Below the pieces are notes generated by a model. That model saw only the letters and a list, made by a program, of their open reading frames with translations. It ran no database searches and was not told where the DNA came from. A DNA stretch of 64,000 nucleotides from Phytohabitans aurantiacus (GTDB lineage Bacteria; Actinomycetota; Actinomycetes; Mycobacteriales; Micromonosporaceae): contig NZ_BSDI01000017.1 in NCBI RefSeq assembly GCF_027923225.1, forward strand, positions 1-64,000. The letters are read 5' to 3'. Made by a program: the position numbers and the translations under genes. Below are positions 40,625 through 48,935 of the stretch, one piece after another (position 1 is the first letter of the stretch; each line of letters begins with the position of its first letter).

Positions 40625-40971
40625 CCGGAATGGCGATGAACAGCCTGCGGGTGCTGCTCTACCACAGCGCGCCGAGCATCGGCGAGATCGACCCGTCCTA
40701 CCACGAGGTCAGCCGCCGGCTCGCGCCCGTGCCCGGCCTGATGGCCAACGAGCTGCTGCGTTCCGTGCACGACCCGACCGAGTTCGTGGTCGTCAGCGCC
40801 TGGCGAGACCTGGCCGCCTTCCGGGCCTGGGAGAGCGGTCCCGGGCACCGGGCGAGCACCGCGCCCCTGCGCGCGTACCGCAGCAACCCGCCGGCCCGCC
40901 CGTACGGCGTCTACGAGGTCGCGGCCGCGTACTCCACAGTCTCCACAGACTCCACAGTGGAACTGCCGTGA
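40621..40971 (+). CDS. ABM family protein, copy 2
   Basis: 116 aa from GTG 40621; ATG 40630 and ATG 40636 are in-frame alternatives. LRVLLYHSAPSIGEIDPSYH, LMANELLRSVHDPTEFVVVS and AWRDLAAFRAWESGPGHRAS match the ABM fold. It ends with a Ser/Thr/Val repeat (YSTVSTDSTVEL) encoded by short tandem ACTCCACAGT-like repeats (40931-40960). The stop overlaps the next gene start (GTGA). Confidence 0.82.
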   Translation: MTGMAMNSLRVLLYHSAPSIGEIDPSYHEVSRRLAPVPGLMANELLRSVHDPTEFVVVSAWRDLAAFRAWESGPGHRASTAPLRAYRSNPPARPYGVYEVAAAYSTVSTDSTVELP

Positions 40972-42197
40972 GCTGGCCGGGGCTGCGGGTACTGGTCGCC
41001 GGCGGCGGCATCGGCGGGCTGTGCCTGGCGCAGGGGCTGCGGGCCGCCGGTGTGTCGGTGCGCGTGTTCGAGCGTGATACCTCGGTCGCCGGCCGCAACC
41101 AGGGGTACCGGCTGCACATCAGCCCGGAGGGGGAGCGGGCCCTGCGGGAGTGCCTGCCCGAGCGGGTGGTGCGCCTCATCTCCGGTACGGCCAACGTGCG
41201 CCACGGCGCCGGGCTGTCCGCGTACGACGAGCACCTGTCGCCGCGTTGGGCGCCGGCGTTCGAGGACCCGCGCGCCGCCGATCCGCAGAAGATCGACTCG
41301 GTGGACCGGGTCACGCTGCGGCACGCGCTGCTGGCCGGCATCGAAGACGTCGTCCAATTTGGACGGACGGTGGTCGGGCACGAGGTGACGCCCGGGGGCG
41401 TGACCGTACGCCTGGCCGACGGCGCCACCGAGACCGGCGACGTGCTGGTCGCGGCCGATGGCGCGGGCTCGCGCATCCGGGAGCGCCACCCCGGCCTGGC
41501 GAGCCACGCGGACCTGGGCATCCGCACCATCTTCGGGCGGATACCCATGACGCCGCGGGTCCAGGCGCTGGTATCACCCGAGTTGCGCGACCGCTTCAGC
41601 TACGTCATCGGCTCGGACGGCCACCACCTCGGCCTCATGCCGATGGTGTTCCGCGAGCCGCCACCGGTGGTCGCGGGCCGGCTGTGGCCCGGGCTGGCGA
41701 TGGCCCCCGCCGGCGACTACTACATGTGCGTCTTCAACCTGCACGCCGATCGTCTCGGCACCTCCGACGACGAGCTGTTCCGGCTCTCCGGCACCGACCT
41801 GTGGCGCCTGGTGACCGATCGCACCGCCGGGTGGCACCCCGGGGTGCGGGAGATCCTCGGGTACGCGGACCCGGCCGCCAGCTTCGCGGTGGCGTTGCGG
41901 GCCACGGATCCGGTCGTGCCCTGGGACACCGGACCGGTGATCCCGCTCGGCGACGCCGCGCACACCATGCCGCCGTCCGGAGGCGTGGGCGCCAACACCG
42001 CGTTGCGCGACGCGAGCGCCCTGACCACCGCCCTCGCCGGCGTCGACCGTGGGGAGCGGGACCTGGCCGACGCGGTGGCGGACTACCAGGCGGCGATGGT
42101 CGGGTACGCCACCGACGCGCTCCAGCTCTCCCTGCGCATCCTGCGCTGGTCCATCCCGTCCCCGGACGAGCACCCCGCGGCACATCCAAGGAGGTAG
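40968..42197 (+). CDS. FAD-dependent monooxygenase (aromatic hydroxylase-like)
   Basis: 409 aa. FAD fold VLVAGGGIGGLCLAQGLRAAG, DG motif VLVAADGAGSRIRERHPG, and GD motif IPLGDAAHTMPPSGGVGANT, with the loop RNQGYRLHISPEGERAL. Close in layout to the 27082 enzyme. It lies in the minimal PKS operon and probably acts early on the polycyclic intermediate. The start overlaps the previous stop by 4 bases. Confidence 0.9.
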   Translation: MSWPGLRVLVAGGGIGGLCLAQGLRAAGVSVRVFERDTSVAGRNQGYRLHISPEGERALRECLPERVVRLISGTANVRHGAGLSAYDEHLSPRWAPAFEDPRAADPQKIDSVDRVTLRHALLAGIEDVVQFGRTVVGHEVTPGGVTVRLADGATETGDVLVAADGAGSRIRERHPGLASHADLGIRTIFGRIPMTPRVQALVSPELRDRFSYVIGSDGHHLGLMPMVFREPPPVVAGRLWPGLAMAPAGDYYMCVFNLHADRLGTSDDELFRLSGTDLWRLVTDRTAGWHPGVREILGYADPAASFAVALRATDPVVPWDTGPVIPLGDAAHTMPPSGGVGANTALRDASALTTALAGVDRGERDLADAVADYQAAMVGYATDALQLSLRILRWSIPSPDEHPAAHPRR

Positions 42198-42203
42198 GCC
42201 CTC

Positions 42204-42539
42204 ATGCATCGAACGCTGATCATCGCGAAGCTCAAAACCGACCGGCCGGAGAAGATCGCCGACGTGTTCGCCGAGTCCGACGCCACCGACCTGCCCCACC
42301 TGATCGGAGTGTCCCGGCGGACGCTGTTTACCTTCCACGACCTCTACGTGCACCTGGTCGAGGCCGACCAGGACATCTCACCGTCCCTGTACAAGGCTCG
42401 CAGCCACCCGCTCTACCAGGACATCAACACCCGCCTGGCGGAGCTGGTGTACCCGTACGACCCGTACTGGGCCGAGCCCAAGGACGCGATGGCGAACCCG
42501 TTCTACGTCTGGTCGGCCGGCAACGGGGGCCCGCGATGA
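42204..42539 (+). CDS. TcmI-family type II polyketide cyclase
   Basis: 111 aa. HRTLIIAKLKTDRPEKIADV, TLFTFHDLYVHLVEADQDI and ELVYPYDPYWAEPKDAMANPFY match the TcmI family (ferredoxin-like dimer), in which the SPSLYKARSHPLY stretch and the final YDPYW are conserved. It closes the later rings of the polyketide, typically in pentangular polyphenols. Ribosome site AAGGAGG ends at 42195. Overlaps the cupin gene by 4 bases (ATGA). Confidence 0.95.
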   Translation: MHRTLIIAKLKTDRPEKIADVFAESDATDLPHLIGVSRRTLFTFHDLYVHLVEADQDISPSLYKARSHPLYQDINTRLAELVYPYDPYWAEPKDAMANPFYVWSAGNGGPR

Positions 42540-42961
42540 CCGCCGTGCGGCCGCTGCGGGTCAACGCCGGCGACGTGCCGCCCAACCGGCGCCGCGGCGG
42601 CGACATCCGGGTCACCCTGAGCCCGGCGACCGTCGGCGCCACCTCCGGGTTCGGCGGTGTGCTGAAGATGCTCCCCGGCGAGTCGGTCACCGAGCACTAC
42701 CATCCGTACTCCGAGGAGTTCCTGCACGTCGTGGCCGGCCAGCTGGACTTCTTTGTGGACGGTGCCCTGACCCGCCTCGGGCCGGGCGACTCCCTGATCG
42801 TGCCGATCGGTGCCCGCCACCGCGCGGTCAACACCGGCGACGTCGAGATACACGCGATCTTCCACCTCTCGCCGCTGGCCCCGCTGCCCGCCCTCGGCCA
42901 CGTCGACGTCGAGCCGCCGCTCTACGGGCACGCGCCGCTCCCGCAGGTCGGTGGAGCGTGA
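42536..42961 (+). CDS. Cupin-fold polyketide cyclase-like protein
   Basis: 141 aa. A single cupin domain: GGVLKMLPGESVTEHYHPYS, then EEFLHVVAGQLDFFVDGALT (motif 1, His-x-His and Glu) and LIVPIGARHRAVNTGDVEI (motif 2 His). In aromatic polyketide clusters such monocupins (RemF-like) catalyse ring closure or aromatisation, commonly with a bound metal. Its translation is coupled to both neighbours; it ends with the GTG of KS-alpha. Confidence 0.88.
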   Translation: MTAVRPLRVNAGDVPPNRRRGGDIRVTLSPATVGATSGFGGVLKMLPGESVTEHYHPYSEEFLHVVAGQLDFFVDGALTRLGPGDSLIVPIGARHRAVNTGDVEIHAIFHLSPLAPLPALGHVDVEPPLYGHAPLPQVGGA

Positions 42962-44208
42962 GCCGGCGGGTGGTGATCACCGGGATCGGCGCGGTGGCGC
43001 CCGGTGGGATCGGCCGGGAGGAGTTCTGGCGCCTGCTGGTCGACGGGCGCACCGCCACCCGCCGGGTGACCTTCTTTGACCCGGCGGCGTTCCGGTCGCA
43101 GATCGCCGCCGAGGCGGACTTCGACCCCAGCGCCTGCGGCCTGACCAGCCAGGAGGTCCGGCGGATGGATCGCGCCGCGCAGTTCGCGGTGGTCTGCGCC
43201 CGGGAGGCCGTCACCGACAGCGGCCTCGACCTGTCCGGGCTCGACCCGGCGCGCACCGGCGTGACCGTGGGCAGCGCGGTCGGCTGCACGATGGGCCTGG
43301 AGAAGGAGTACGTCGTGCTCTCCGACGACGGCAGGCAGTGGCTGGTCGACCACGGGTACGCGGTGCCGCACCTGTACGGCTACATGGTCCCGAGCACGTT
43401 GGCCGTGGAGGTCGCCTGGGCCGTGGGCGCGGAGGGCCCGACGGTGCTGCTGTCCAACGGCTGCACCTCCGGGATGGACGCCGTAGGCCACGGCGCGACG
43501 CTGGTGGAGGAGGGCTCCGCCGACGTGGTGCTGGCCGGCGCCACGGACGCGCCGATCTCGCCGATCAGCGCGGCCTCGTTCGAGGCGATCAAGGCGACGT
43601 CGTCGCACAACGCCGACCCGGAGCACGCCTCGCGCCCGTTCGACCTGCACCGTGACGGCTTCGTCCTGGGCGAGGGCAGCGCGATGCTGGTGCTGGAGGA
43701 GCGGGACGCGGCCCGCCGGCGCGGTGCCCGGATCTACGCTGAGATCGTCGGTTTCGCCAGCCGCAGCAACGCCTACCACATGACCGGGCTCAAGCCGGAC
43801 GGCCGCGAGATGGCCGAGGCCATTCGCGTCGCCATGGACCAGGCGCGGCTCGACCCGGACGGCATCGACTACATCAACGCGCACGGGTCCGGCACCAAGC
43901 AGAACGACCGCCACGAGACGGCCGCGTTCAAGCGGAGCCTGGGCGAGCGGGCGTACGCGGTCCCGGTCAGCTCGATCAAGTCCATGATCGGCCACTCGCT
44001 GGGCGCGATCGGTGCGCTGGAGCTGGCCGCCTGCGCCTTGGCGCTCGACCGGCAGGTCGTGCCGCCAACGGCGAATCTGCACCACCCCGACCCGGAATGC
44101 GATCTCGACTATGTGCCGCTGGTAGCGAGAGAACACCGTATGCGCGCGGTCTTGAGTGTCGCGAGCGGGTTCGGCGGATTCCAGAGTGCGGCGCTGCTCG
44201 CTCGGTAA
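42958..44208 (+). CDS. Type II PKS ketosynthase alpha subunit
   Basis: 416 aa from GTG 42958, overlapping the cupin stop. All catalytic residues are present: active Cys in LLSNGCTSGMD (C169), His in INAHGSGTKQND (H309), and IKSMIGHSLGAIG (K341, H346). It condenses malonyl-ACP units with the KS-beta at 37768 and the ACP at 39023. It is the last gene of the minimal PKS operon, and is unusual in being downstream of the chain length factor and separated from it by the ACP, cyclases and oxygenases. No KSIII or dedicated acyltransferase is visible, fitting an acetate/malonate-derived starter. Confidence 0.96.
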   Translation: MSRRVVITGIGAVAPGGIGREEFWRLLVDGRTATRRVTFFDPAAFRSQIAAEADFDPSACGLTSQEVRRMDRAAQFAVVCAREAVTDSGLDLSGLDPARTGVTVGSAVGCTMGLEKEYVVLSDDGRQWLVDHGYAVPHLYGYMVPSTLAVEVAWAVGAEGPTVLLSNGCTSGMDAVGHGATLVEEGSADVVLAGATDAPISPISAASFEAIKATSSHNADPEHASRPFDLHRDGFVLGEGSAMLVLEERDAARRRGARIYAEIVGFASRSNAYHMTGLKPDGREMAEAIRVAMDQARLDPDGIDYINAHGSGTKQNDRHETAAFKRSLGERAYAVPVSSIKSMIGHSLGAIGALELAACALALDRQVVPPTANLHHPDPECDLDYVPLVAREHRMRAVLSVASGFGGFQSAALLAR

Positions 44209-44247
44209 TTGCGCAATTGTGCAGCGGTGAGGATGGGTACTGGTGAA

Positions 44248-44273
44248 TGTGGGAGCCGCCCAGAACTCCCACA
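44248..44273. terminator. Terminator hairpin after KS-alpha
   Basis: TGTGGGAG (44248-44255) pairs with CTCCCACA (44266-44273) around a 10-nt loop, 40 bases after the KS-alpha stop. A 12-bp palindrome AATTGCGCAATT overlaps the stop itself (44207-44218). The region up to 44360 also has CACATTC twice, 17 bp apart. Confidence 0.6.
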
Positions 44274-44360
44274 CAACCGGCCATTGCCCGCCATCGCTTT
44301 CATGTGTAATCTCTGACTTACAGGTAACACATTCTGGGTCGCGTCACATTCGGGTCGGCC

Positions 44361-45248
44361 TCAGGCCGCGGAGCGCGAGGGGGGTGTGCGATGATTCATC
44401 GAACCGGTTTCCTGCGCATACATCTGCCTCGGCATCGGCAATTGCGGCGTCAACAACACGTGCGGCTCGCCATCTCCAGCCAGGATCGCTTGGTGCAGGC
44501 GCTGCAGCTCTCTCGACGGCTCCACTCCGAGCTCGGCGACCAGGGCTCCGCGGGCCCGCTGGTAAGCGTGCAGGGCGGCCGAGCGGCGACCGGCCCGATA
44601 GAGCGCCAGCATCAGCTTTCCCTGAAACCCCTCGTGCGTCGGGTGCTGCGCGACCAGCCCGATCAGCTCGCTGACGACCTCGGAGTGTCGGCCCAGCTGA
44701 AGGTCGGCGGTGATCCGGGCCTCCACCGCACTCTTGCGGATCTCGTCGAGTCTCAGCATCTCGACCTGGAGGATCGGGCCGGGACTCACGTCGACCAGGG
44801 CAGACCCGTTCCAGAGCCCCAACGCCCTGCGCAGCGTGTGGCTCGCCTCCTCGGTCGCGCCCGACTCCAGCAGGGATGTGCCCAGGCGGGCCAGGTGCTC
44901 GAAGCGCGTCGCGTCCAGCGCGTCGGGCTCCAGCGAGAGCATGTAGCCGCCGGCGAAGGTGCGCAGCGCGTCTTCGCGGGCTCGGCGCGGGTGCCGGTGT
45001 CCCGGCCCGGCGGCGGGTGCCAGCCGCAGCTGTTTGCGGAGTTGATAGACGTACGTCTGGAGTGTCGTGGTCACGCTGGCCGGCGGCTGATCCTCCCAGA
45101 GCTCCTCGATGATTCGTTCGTTGCGGACCACGCTGTTGGCCGAGGTGGCCAGCAGCGCGAGGACTTGGCGTGGCTTCGGGGCGGTGGGTGTCACCGGCAT
45201 CCCGTCGACCGTCACCGCCAGCGGGCCTAGAATATCGACGTTGATCAC
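44361..45248 (-). CDS. SARP-family pathway activator
   Basis: 295 aa from GTG 45248, with ribosome site AAAGGA. N-terminal OmpR-like winged helix: VDILGPLAVTVDGMPVTPT, KPRQVLALLATSANSVVRNE, IIEELWEDQPPASVTTTLQT with YVYQLRKQL. The bacterial transcriptional activator domain follows (ATRFEHLARLGTSLLESG, LYRAGRRSAALHAYQRAR, EPSRELQRLHQAIL). It is convergent with KS-alpha. As in actinorhodin and daunorubicin clusters it should activate the biosynthetic promoters by binding TCGAGC-type repeats; I found such repeats upstream of about a dozen units here. A linker with GHRHPRRARE after the DNA-binding domain may be a small insertion. Confidence 0.93.
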   Translation of the reverse strand: MINVDILGPLAVTVDGMPVTPTAPKPRQVLALLATSANSVVRNERIIEELWEDQPPASVTTTLQTYVYQLRKQLRLAPAAGPGHRHPRRAREDALRTFAGGYMLSLEPDALDATRFEHLARLGTSLLESGATEEASHTLRRALGLWNGSALVDVSPGPILQVEMLRLDEIRKSAVEARITADLQLGRHSEVVSELIGLVAQHPTHEGFQGKLMLALYRAGRRSAALHAYQRARGALVAELGVEPSRELQRLHQAILAGDGEPHVLLTPQLPMPRQMYAQETGSMNHRTPPSRSAA

Positions 45249-45649
45249 GGCGCGTCCTTTTCTCAAGTCATGGAATGGCCTTGAGGATTCCTTGCTGGGT
45301 CCTTTAGGCAGCCTCTGTCGGGCCGCCGTCAAGGAAGTTTGTTAACAGTGTGATCTCCGCTGCAATGCTTGGCAGTGTAGGCAGGCATCGGGAGCCAGCG
45401 AAAGAGCAAATGTGCAATGGACTGAGGTCTATGGTGTGCGGTCTTCGTCGAACCGTCGATAACCACCCCTTTTGCCTGTCCCGCGTGGAGCGACCTTGCA
45501 CATAAGCGCAGGTCTCGCTTCAGTTTGCGCTAGATGCCTTGACAGGCGCCTCAGTGAAATTACGCAACGTCCCTATCCGCCGTACCCGCAATCTTCCGGA
45601 TCGAGGTCGCATCGATCGGCGTTCGAGTGGCGGTCAGCACCATGGCCGC
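45249..45649. promoter_or_regulatory. Divergent regulatory region, SARP and carboxylase genes
   Basis: 401 bp without a gene, with GC content clearly below its surroundings in 45330-45560. A TTGACA (45539-45544) with a 16-bp spacer to a poor TACGCA (45561-45566) could be a promoter towards the carboxylase gene, but that extended distance to the ATG (45650) leaves room for the four SARP-type hexamers at 45601-45639. The 45438-45455 block contains TCGTCGAACCGTCGAT, possibly part of the SARP gene's own promoter. I see no coding sequence here. Confidence 0.6.
45601..45639 (+). promoter_or_regulatory. Four-fold 11-bp SARP-type repeat upstream of the carboxylase-hydroxylase operon
   Basis: TCGAGG (45601), TCGATC (45612), TCGAGT (45623) and TCAGCA (45634) follow one another with an exact 11-bp period. 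It is the longest run of such repeats in the window. The third unit ends 21 bp before ATG 45650. Confidence 0.65.
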
Positions 45650-47041
45650 ATGACGCTCACGCCGATACGCGAGGTCAGGCCCGAGGCCGACCTGCGCGAG
45701 CCGCGAGCCCGCCTGCGACGGCTCTTCGACGGCGCCTTCGGTGTTCTCGACGACCGGGAGCCGGCGGGGCAGCGGATCGGCGTGACGGTGGGCCGGGGTG
45801 AGATCGAGGGGGTGCCGGTCACCGCGTACTGCACGGACGCGACGGTCATGGGCGGTGCGCTGGGGGTGGCCGGGTGCCGGCGTATCTGCGACGCCATCGA
45901 CGACGCCGTCGCCGCCGGCACACCGGTGATCGGTCTGTGGCACTCCGGTGGCGCCCGGCTGCCTGATGGGGTCGGCGCGCTGGACGCGGTCGGGCGGCTG
46001 TTCGCGGCGATGGTGCGGGCATCCGGCCGGGTGCCGCAGATCTCGGCGGTGCTGGGGCCGGCCGCCGGCGGCGCCGCGTACGGGCCCGCCCTCACCGACA
46101 TCGTCGTGATGTCCGGCAACGGGCGGATCTTCGTGACCGGGCCGGAGGTGGTCCGCAGCGTGACGGGGGAACTGGTGGACATGGAACGGCTCGGCGGCTC
46201 CGAGCCGCACGGCCGCCGATCCGGGGTGGCGCACGTGACCACCGAAGACGACGCCGCCGCCCTCCAGCAGGTCCGAAGGCTGACCGGTCTGCTCGGCCGG
46301 CCGTTCGCGGGCGCCGCACCGCCGGCCCGGCCCGGGGCCGCACACACCGGCGGCGTCGAGTCCGTCGTCGCCGGCCTGCTCGACACCGCCGGCACCGAGC
46401 TGCATCCCCGCTGGGCGCCCAACATCGTCACCCTGCTGGGCCGGCTCGCCGGCCGCACCGTCGGCGTCGTGGCGAACAACCCGCGGCGGCTGGGCGGTTG
46501 CCTCGACACCGCGGCGGCGGACAAGGCGGCGCGGTTCGTGCGCATGTGCGACTCGCTCGGCCTGCCGTTGGTCGTGATCGTGGACGCGCCCGGCTTCCTG
46601 CCCGGGCTCTACGAGGAGTGGCGGGGTTCGGTGCGGCACGCTGGCAAGCTGCTGCACGCCTTCGCGGAGGCGGTCGTGCCGCGCGTCACGCTGATCACCG
46701 GCCGGGCCTACGGAGCGGCGTACCACGCCATGAACTCGCGCGCGCTCGGCGCCACCGCGGTCTTCGCCTGGCCGGGCGCGGACGTGGCGATGATGGGCGC
46801 GGACGCCGCGGCCGGGTTCCTGCACCGGCGGCGCCTGGCCGGCACGCCCGCGGCCGAGCGCGGACAGCTACGGTCCCGCCTGGCGCGGGAGTACGCCGAC
46901 ACCGTCGGCGGGCTGGCGCGGGCGCTGGAGATCGGCGCCGTCGACGCCGTGATCGCGCCGGCCGAGACCCGCGCCCGGATCGCCGGGGCGATCGCCGCGG
47001 CCGGCACCGCCCGCGGCGCGCACCGCAACATTCCACTGTGA
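45650..47041 (+). CDS. Acyl-CoA carboxylase carboxyltransferase subunit (AccD/PccB-like)
   Basis: 463 aa from ATG 45650. GTPVIGLWHSGGARLPDGVG, SAVLGPAAGGAAYGPALTDI and MSGNGRIFVTGPEVVRSVTG define the N-terminal carboxyltransferase half; VIVDAPGFLPGLYEEWRG and TGRAYGAAYHAMNSRALGAT define the C-terminal half. It transfers CO2 from carboxybiotin to acyl-CoA, most likely giving malonyl-CoA for the polyketide. The biotin carboxylase and biotin carrier subunit are not in the window and must be the cellular ones. It is co-transcribed with the lysine N-hydroxylase 10 bp downstream, under a SARP-type repeat array. Confidence 0.9.
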   Translation: MTLTPIREVRPEADLREPRARLRRLFDGAFGVLDDREPAGQRIGVTVGRGEIEGVPVTAYCTDATVMGGALGVAGCRRICDAIDDAVAAGTPVIGLWHSGGARLPDGVGALDAVGRLFAAMVRASGRVPQISAVLGPAAGGAAYGPALTDIVVMSGNGRIFVTGPEVVRSVTGELVDMERLGGSEPHGRRSGVAHVTTEDDAAALQQVRRLTGLLGRPFAGAAPPARPGAAHTGGVESVVAGLLDTAGTELHPRWAPNIVTLLGRLAGRTVGVVANNPRRLGGCLDTAAADKAARFVRMCDSLGLPLVVIVDAPGFLPGLYEEWRGSVRHAGKLLHAFAEAVVPRVTLITGRAYGAAYHAMNSRALGATAVFAWPGADVAMMGADAAAGFLHRRRLAGTPAAERGQLRSRLAREYADTVGGLARALEIGAVDAVIAPAETRARIAGAIAAAGTARGAHRNIPL

Positions 47042-47051
47042 CCGGAGAGCC

Positions 47052-48332
47052 ATGCCAACCACCGAGCCGGCCCGGCCGGCGCACCACTTCGTCGCCGGCA
47101 TCGGCGCCGGCCCCGCGAATCTCAGCCTCGCCGCGCTGGGCGAGGACCTGCTTCCCGGCGGGCTCCCGCTTTTCGAGCGGCAACCCGGCCCGGCCTGGCA
47201 CCCGGGCCTGCTCGGCGCCCACTCGCGACTGCAGACGTCCTGGGTCAAGGACCTGGTGACGCTCGTCGATCCGCGCAACCGGCTCAGCTTCCTCAACTAC
47301 CTCGTCCAAACTGGACGGATCTACGCGTTCCTGAACGCGCAGTTCGACGCGATCCCGAGGGTGGAGTACGCGCGGTACCTCGGGTGGGCGGCGAGCGAGC
47401 TCGGCACCGTGCGGTACGGGACGGCGATCCACGAGATCCGGTTCGCGGACAGGTTCGAGCTGGTGGGCGCGGACGGACCGGTGGCCACCGCCGAACACCT
47501 CGTCCTGGGCCTGGGCACCCATCCCGAGGTCCCGCCCTGCCTACCGCCCGGCGGGCTGCCCGGCGTCGTGCTGGCCGAGCGCCTGGACGCCACCCTCGCG
47601 GGCGACAGCGGCGCGACCGGGGGACAGGTCATCGTGGTGGGTGGCGGCCAGACCGGTGCGGAAGCGGTGCTGTCATTGGTACGCCGCGGCGTCCGCGACA
47701 TCCGGTGGCTCGGGCGCCGGCACTGGTTCGCCCCCCTGGACGACTCACCACCGGCCAACGACTTCTACCGGCCGGCGTACCAGCGGTTCTTCCACAACCT
47801 GCCCGACGACGTGCGGCACGCGTACGTGGGAGCGCAGGTGCTCACCAGCGACGGCGTCTCGCTGGAGACGCTGCAAGAGATCTACCGGGCGAACTACGAG
47901 GGCTACCTGCGCGACGGCCGGGCACCGGTGATGATCCTGCCGGGACGCGACGTCGTGCGAGCCGGCGCCCGCGACGGCGTGGTGACCCTGTGGTGCCGCC
48001 GCGCCTCGGGCGGCAGCGAGCGGCACACCGCCCATCTCGTCGTCCTGGCCACCGGCCGCCGCCCGGCCCCGCTGCCCCTGTCGGCCGGTCTGGCCGAGCT
48101 GGTGGAACTGGACGGCGCCGGCGACCCGATCGTCGACCACGACTACTCGATCCGGTGGAAGCACGCCCCGCGCCACCGCATCTTCGTCCAGAACCGCGGC
48201 CGCCTCAGCCACGGCCTCGCCGACCCGAACCTCAGCCTGCTCCCCGTCCGCAGCGCGATAATCCTGAACACCCTCCTCGACCGACCCGCCTTCACCATCC
48301 GCGACGAACAGGTCTACACCATGTGGGCCTAG
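47052..48332 (+). CDS. L-lysine N6-monooxygenase (IucD/SidA-type N-hydroxylase), first step of the hydrazine module
   Basis: 426 aa. FAD motif VAGIGAGPANLSLAALGEDL, substrate region HSRLQTSWVKDLVTLVDPRN with LSFLNYLVQTGR, NADPH motif VIVVGGGQTGAEAVLSLV, ATGRRP, and the C-terminal RGRLSHGLADPNLSLLPVRS typical of ornithine/lysine N-hydroxylases. In s56-p1 biosynthesis the homologue Spb38 makes N6-hydroxylysine for Spb40. The same three-gene set follows here (cupin-MetRS at 49496, flavin oxidase at 51181). No siderophore synthetase is present. It is 10 bp downstream of the carboxylase gene. Confidence 0.88.
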   Translation: MPTTEPARPAHHFVAGIGAGPANLSLAALGEDLLPGGLPLFERQPGPAWHPGLLGAHSRLQTSWVKDLVTLVDPRNRLSFLNYLVQTGRIYAFLNAQFDAIPRVEYARYLGWAASELGTVRYGTAIHEIRFADRFELVGADGPVATAEHLVLGLGTHPEVPPCLPPGGLPGVVLAERLDATLAGDSGATGGQVIVVGGGQTGAEAVLSLVRRGVRDIRWLGRRHWFAPLDDSPPANDFYRPAYQRFFHNLPDDVRHAYVGAQVLTSDGVSLETLQEIYRANYEGYLRDGRAPVMILPGRDVVRAGARDGVVTLWCRRASGGSERHTAHLVVLATGRRPAPLPLSAGLAELVELDGAGDPIVDHDYSIRWKHAPRHRIFVQNRGRLSHGLADPNLSLLPVRSAIILNTLLDRPAFTIRDEQVYTMWA

Positions 48333-48935
48333 CGCTGCCGCCGCTCGAGCTACCGCGACGCCCGCCGCGCCCCATACCGCCGCTCCCGCAGCCTCCCCCT
48401 CCGCACCCCCACAACCCCACCACCGCACCCCACCACCCGCGTCCCACCACAGTGGGGCGCGGACCGGCCACCAAGGCCGAGCACCCGGGCGCCGCCCGGG
48501 GTGCCCGGGGTGGATGTGACTCGCGGTGGGTGAGGCTGCTCCGTCCGTCCACATAGGTCCCGGGAGGTAGATCTTGGAGCTGGAGCGTCGCTATGACGAC
48601 GGTGGCCAACCAAGATCTGGCTCCGGGTTTCTAGGAGACCTTTCGCGAACAGGGTTGTCTGTCCACATAGGTCATGATCGGATCTTGGCGAGCTGTGGCG
48701 GAAACAGCGCCAAACTCGCCAAGATTCAGGGGTTTTGGGCTGCCGCGACGTTCGTCGTGGGCGATGCCGTTGCTCCCGCGGCCTCACCGTTCGTGTCCGC
48801 ACGACCCACCCGGCCGGGGGTTGTGGGTCGCGGAGGGTGAGGCCGCGGGAGCGGCGGTCTTGCGCGCGGCGGACGTCGCGGCAGCCCAGACCTCGGTCCT
48901 GGATCTGAATGTGCCCAGAACTGTTGTCGATCGGT
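48333..48935. repeat. Repeat-rich intergenic region, no gene seen
   Basis: About 600 bp with three copies of a dispersed palindromic element (48347-48418 minus, 48737-48800 minus, 48816-48889 plus; the latter two face each other). There are two hairpins: AGATCTTGG/CCAAGATCT (48569-48577, 48610-48618) and ATCTTGGCGAG/CTCGCCAAGAT (48682-48692, 48715-48725). GTCCACATAGGTC is directly repeated (48547-48559, 48661-48673). The reading frames here are high-GC shadows without conserved motifs. It separates the lysine N-hydroxylase from the hydrazine synthetase and looks like a site of past mobile or recombination activity. Confidence 0.8.

Noticed and set aside
47052..48332. Hydroxamate siderophore biosynthesis
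   Set aside because: The N-hydroxylase alone suggests a siderophore, but there is no acyltransferase, NIS synthetase or NRPS and no siderophore uptake gene in the window.
48350..48802. A 150-aa minus-strand gene in the repeat-rich intergenic region
   Set aside because: It lies across inverted repeats and direct repeats, has no ribosome site and is dominated by Arg, Pro and Gly; it is a composition artefact.
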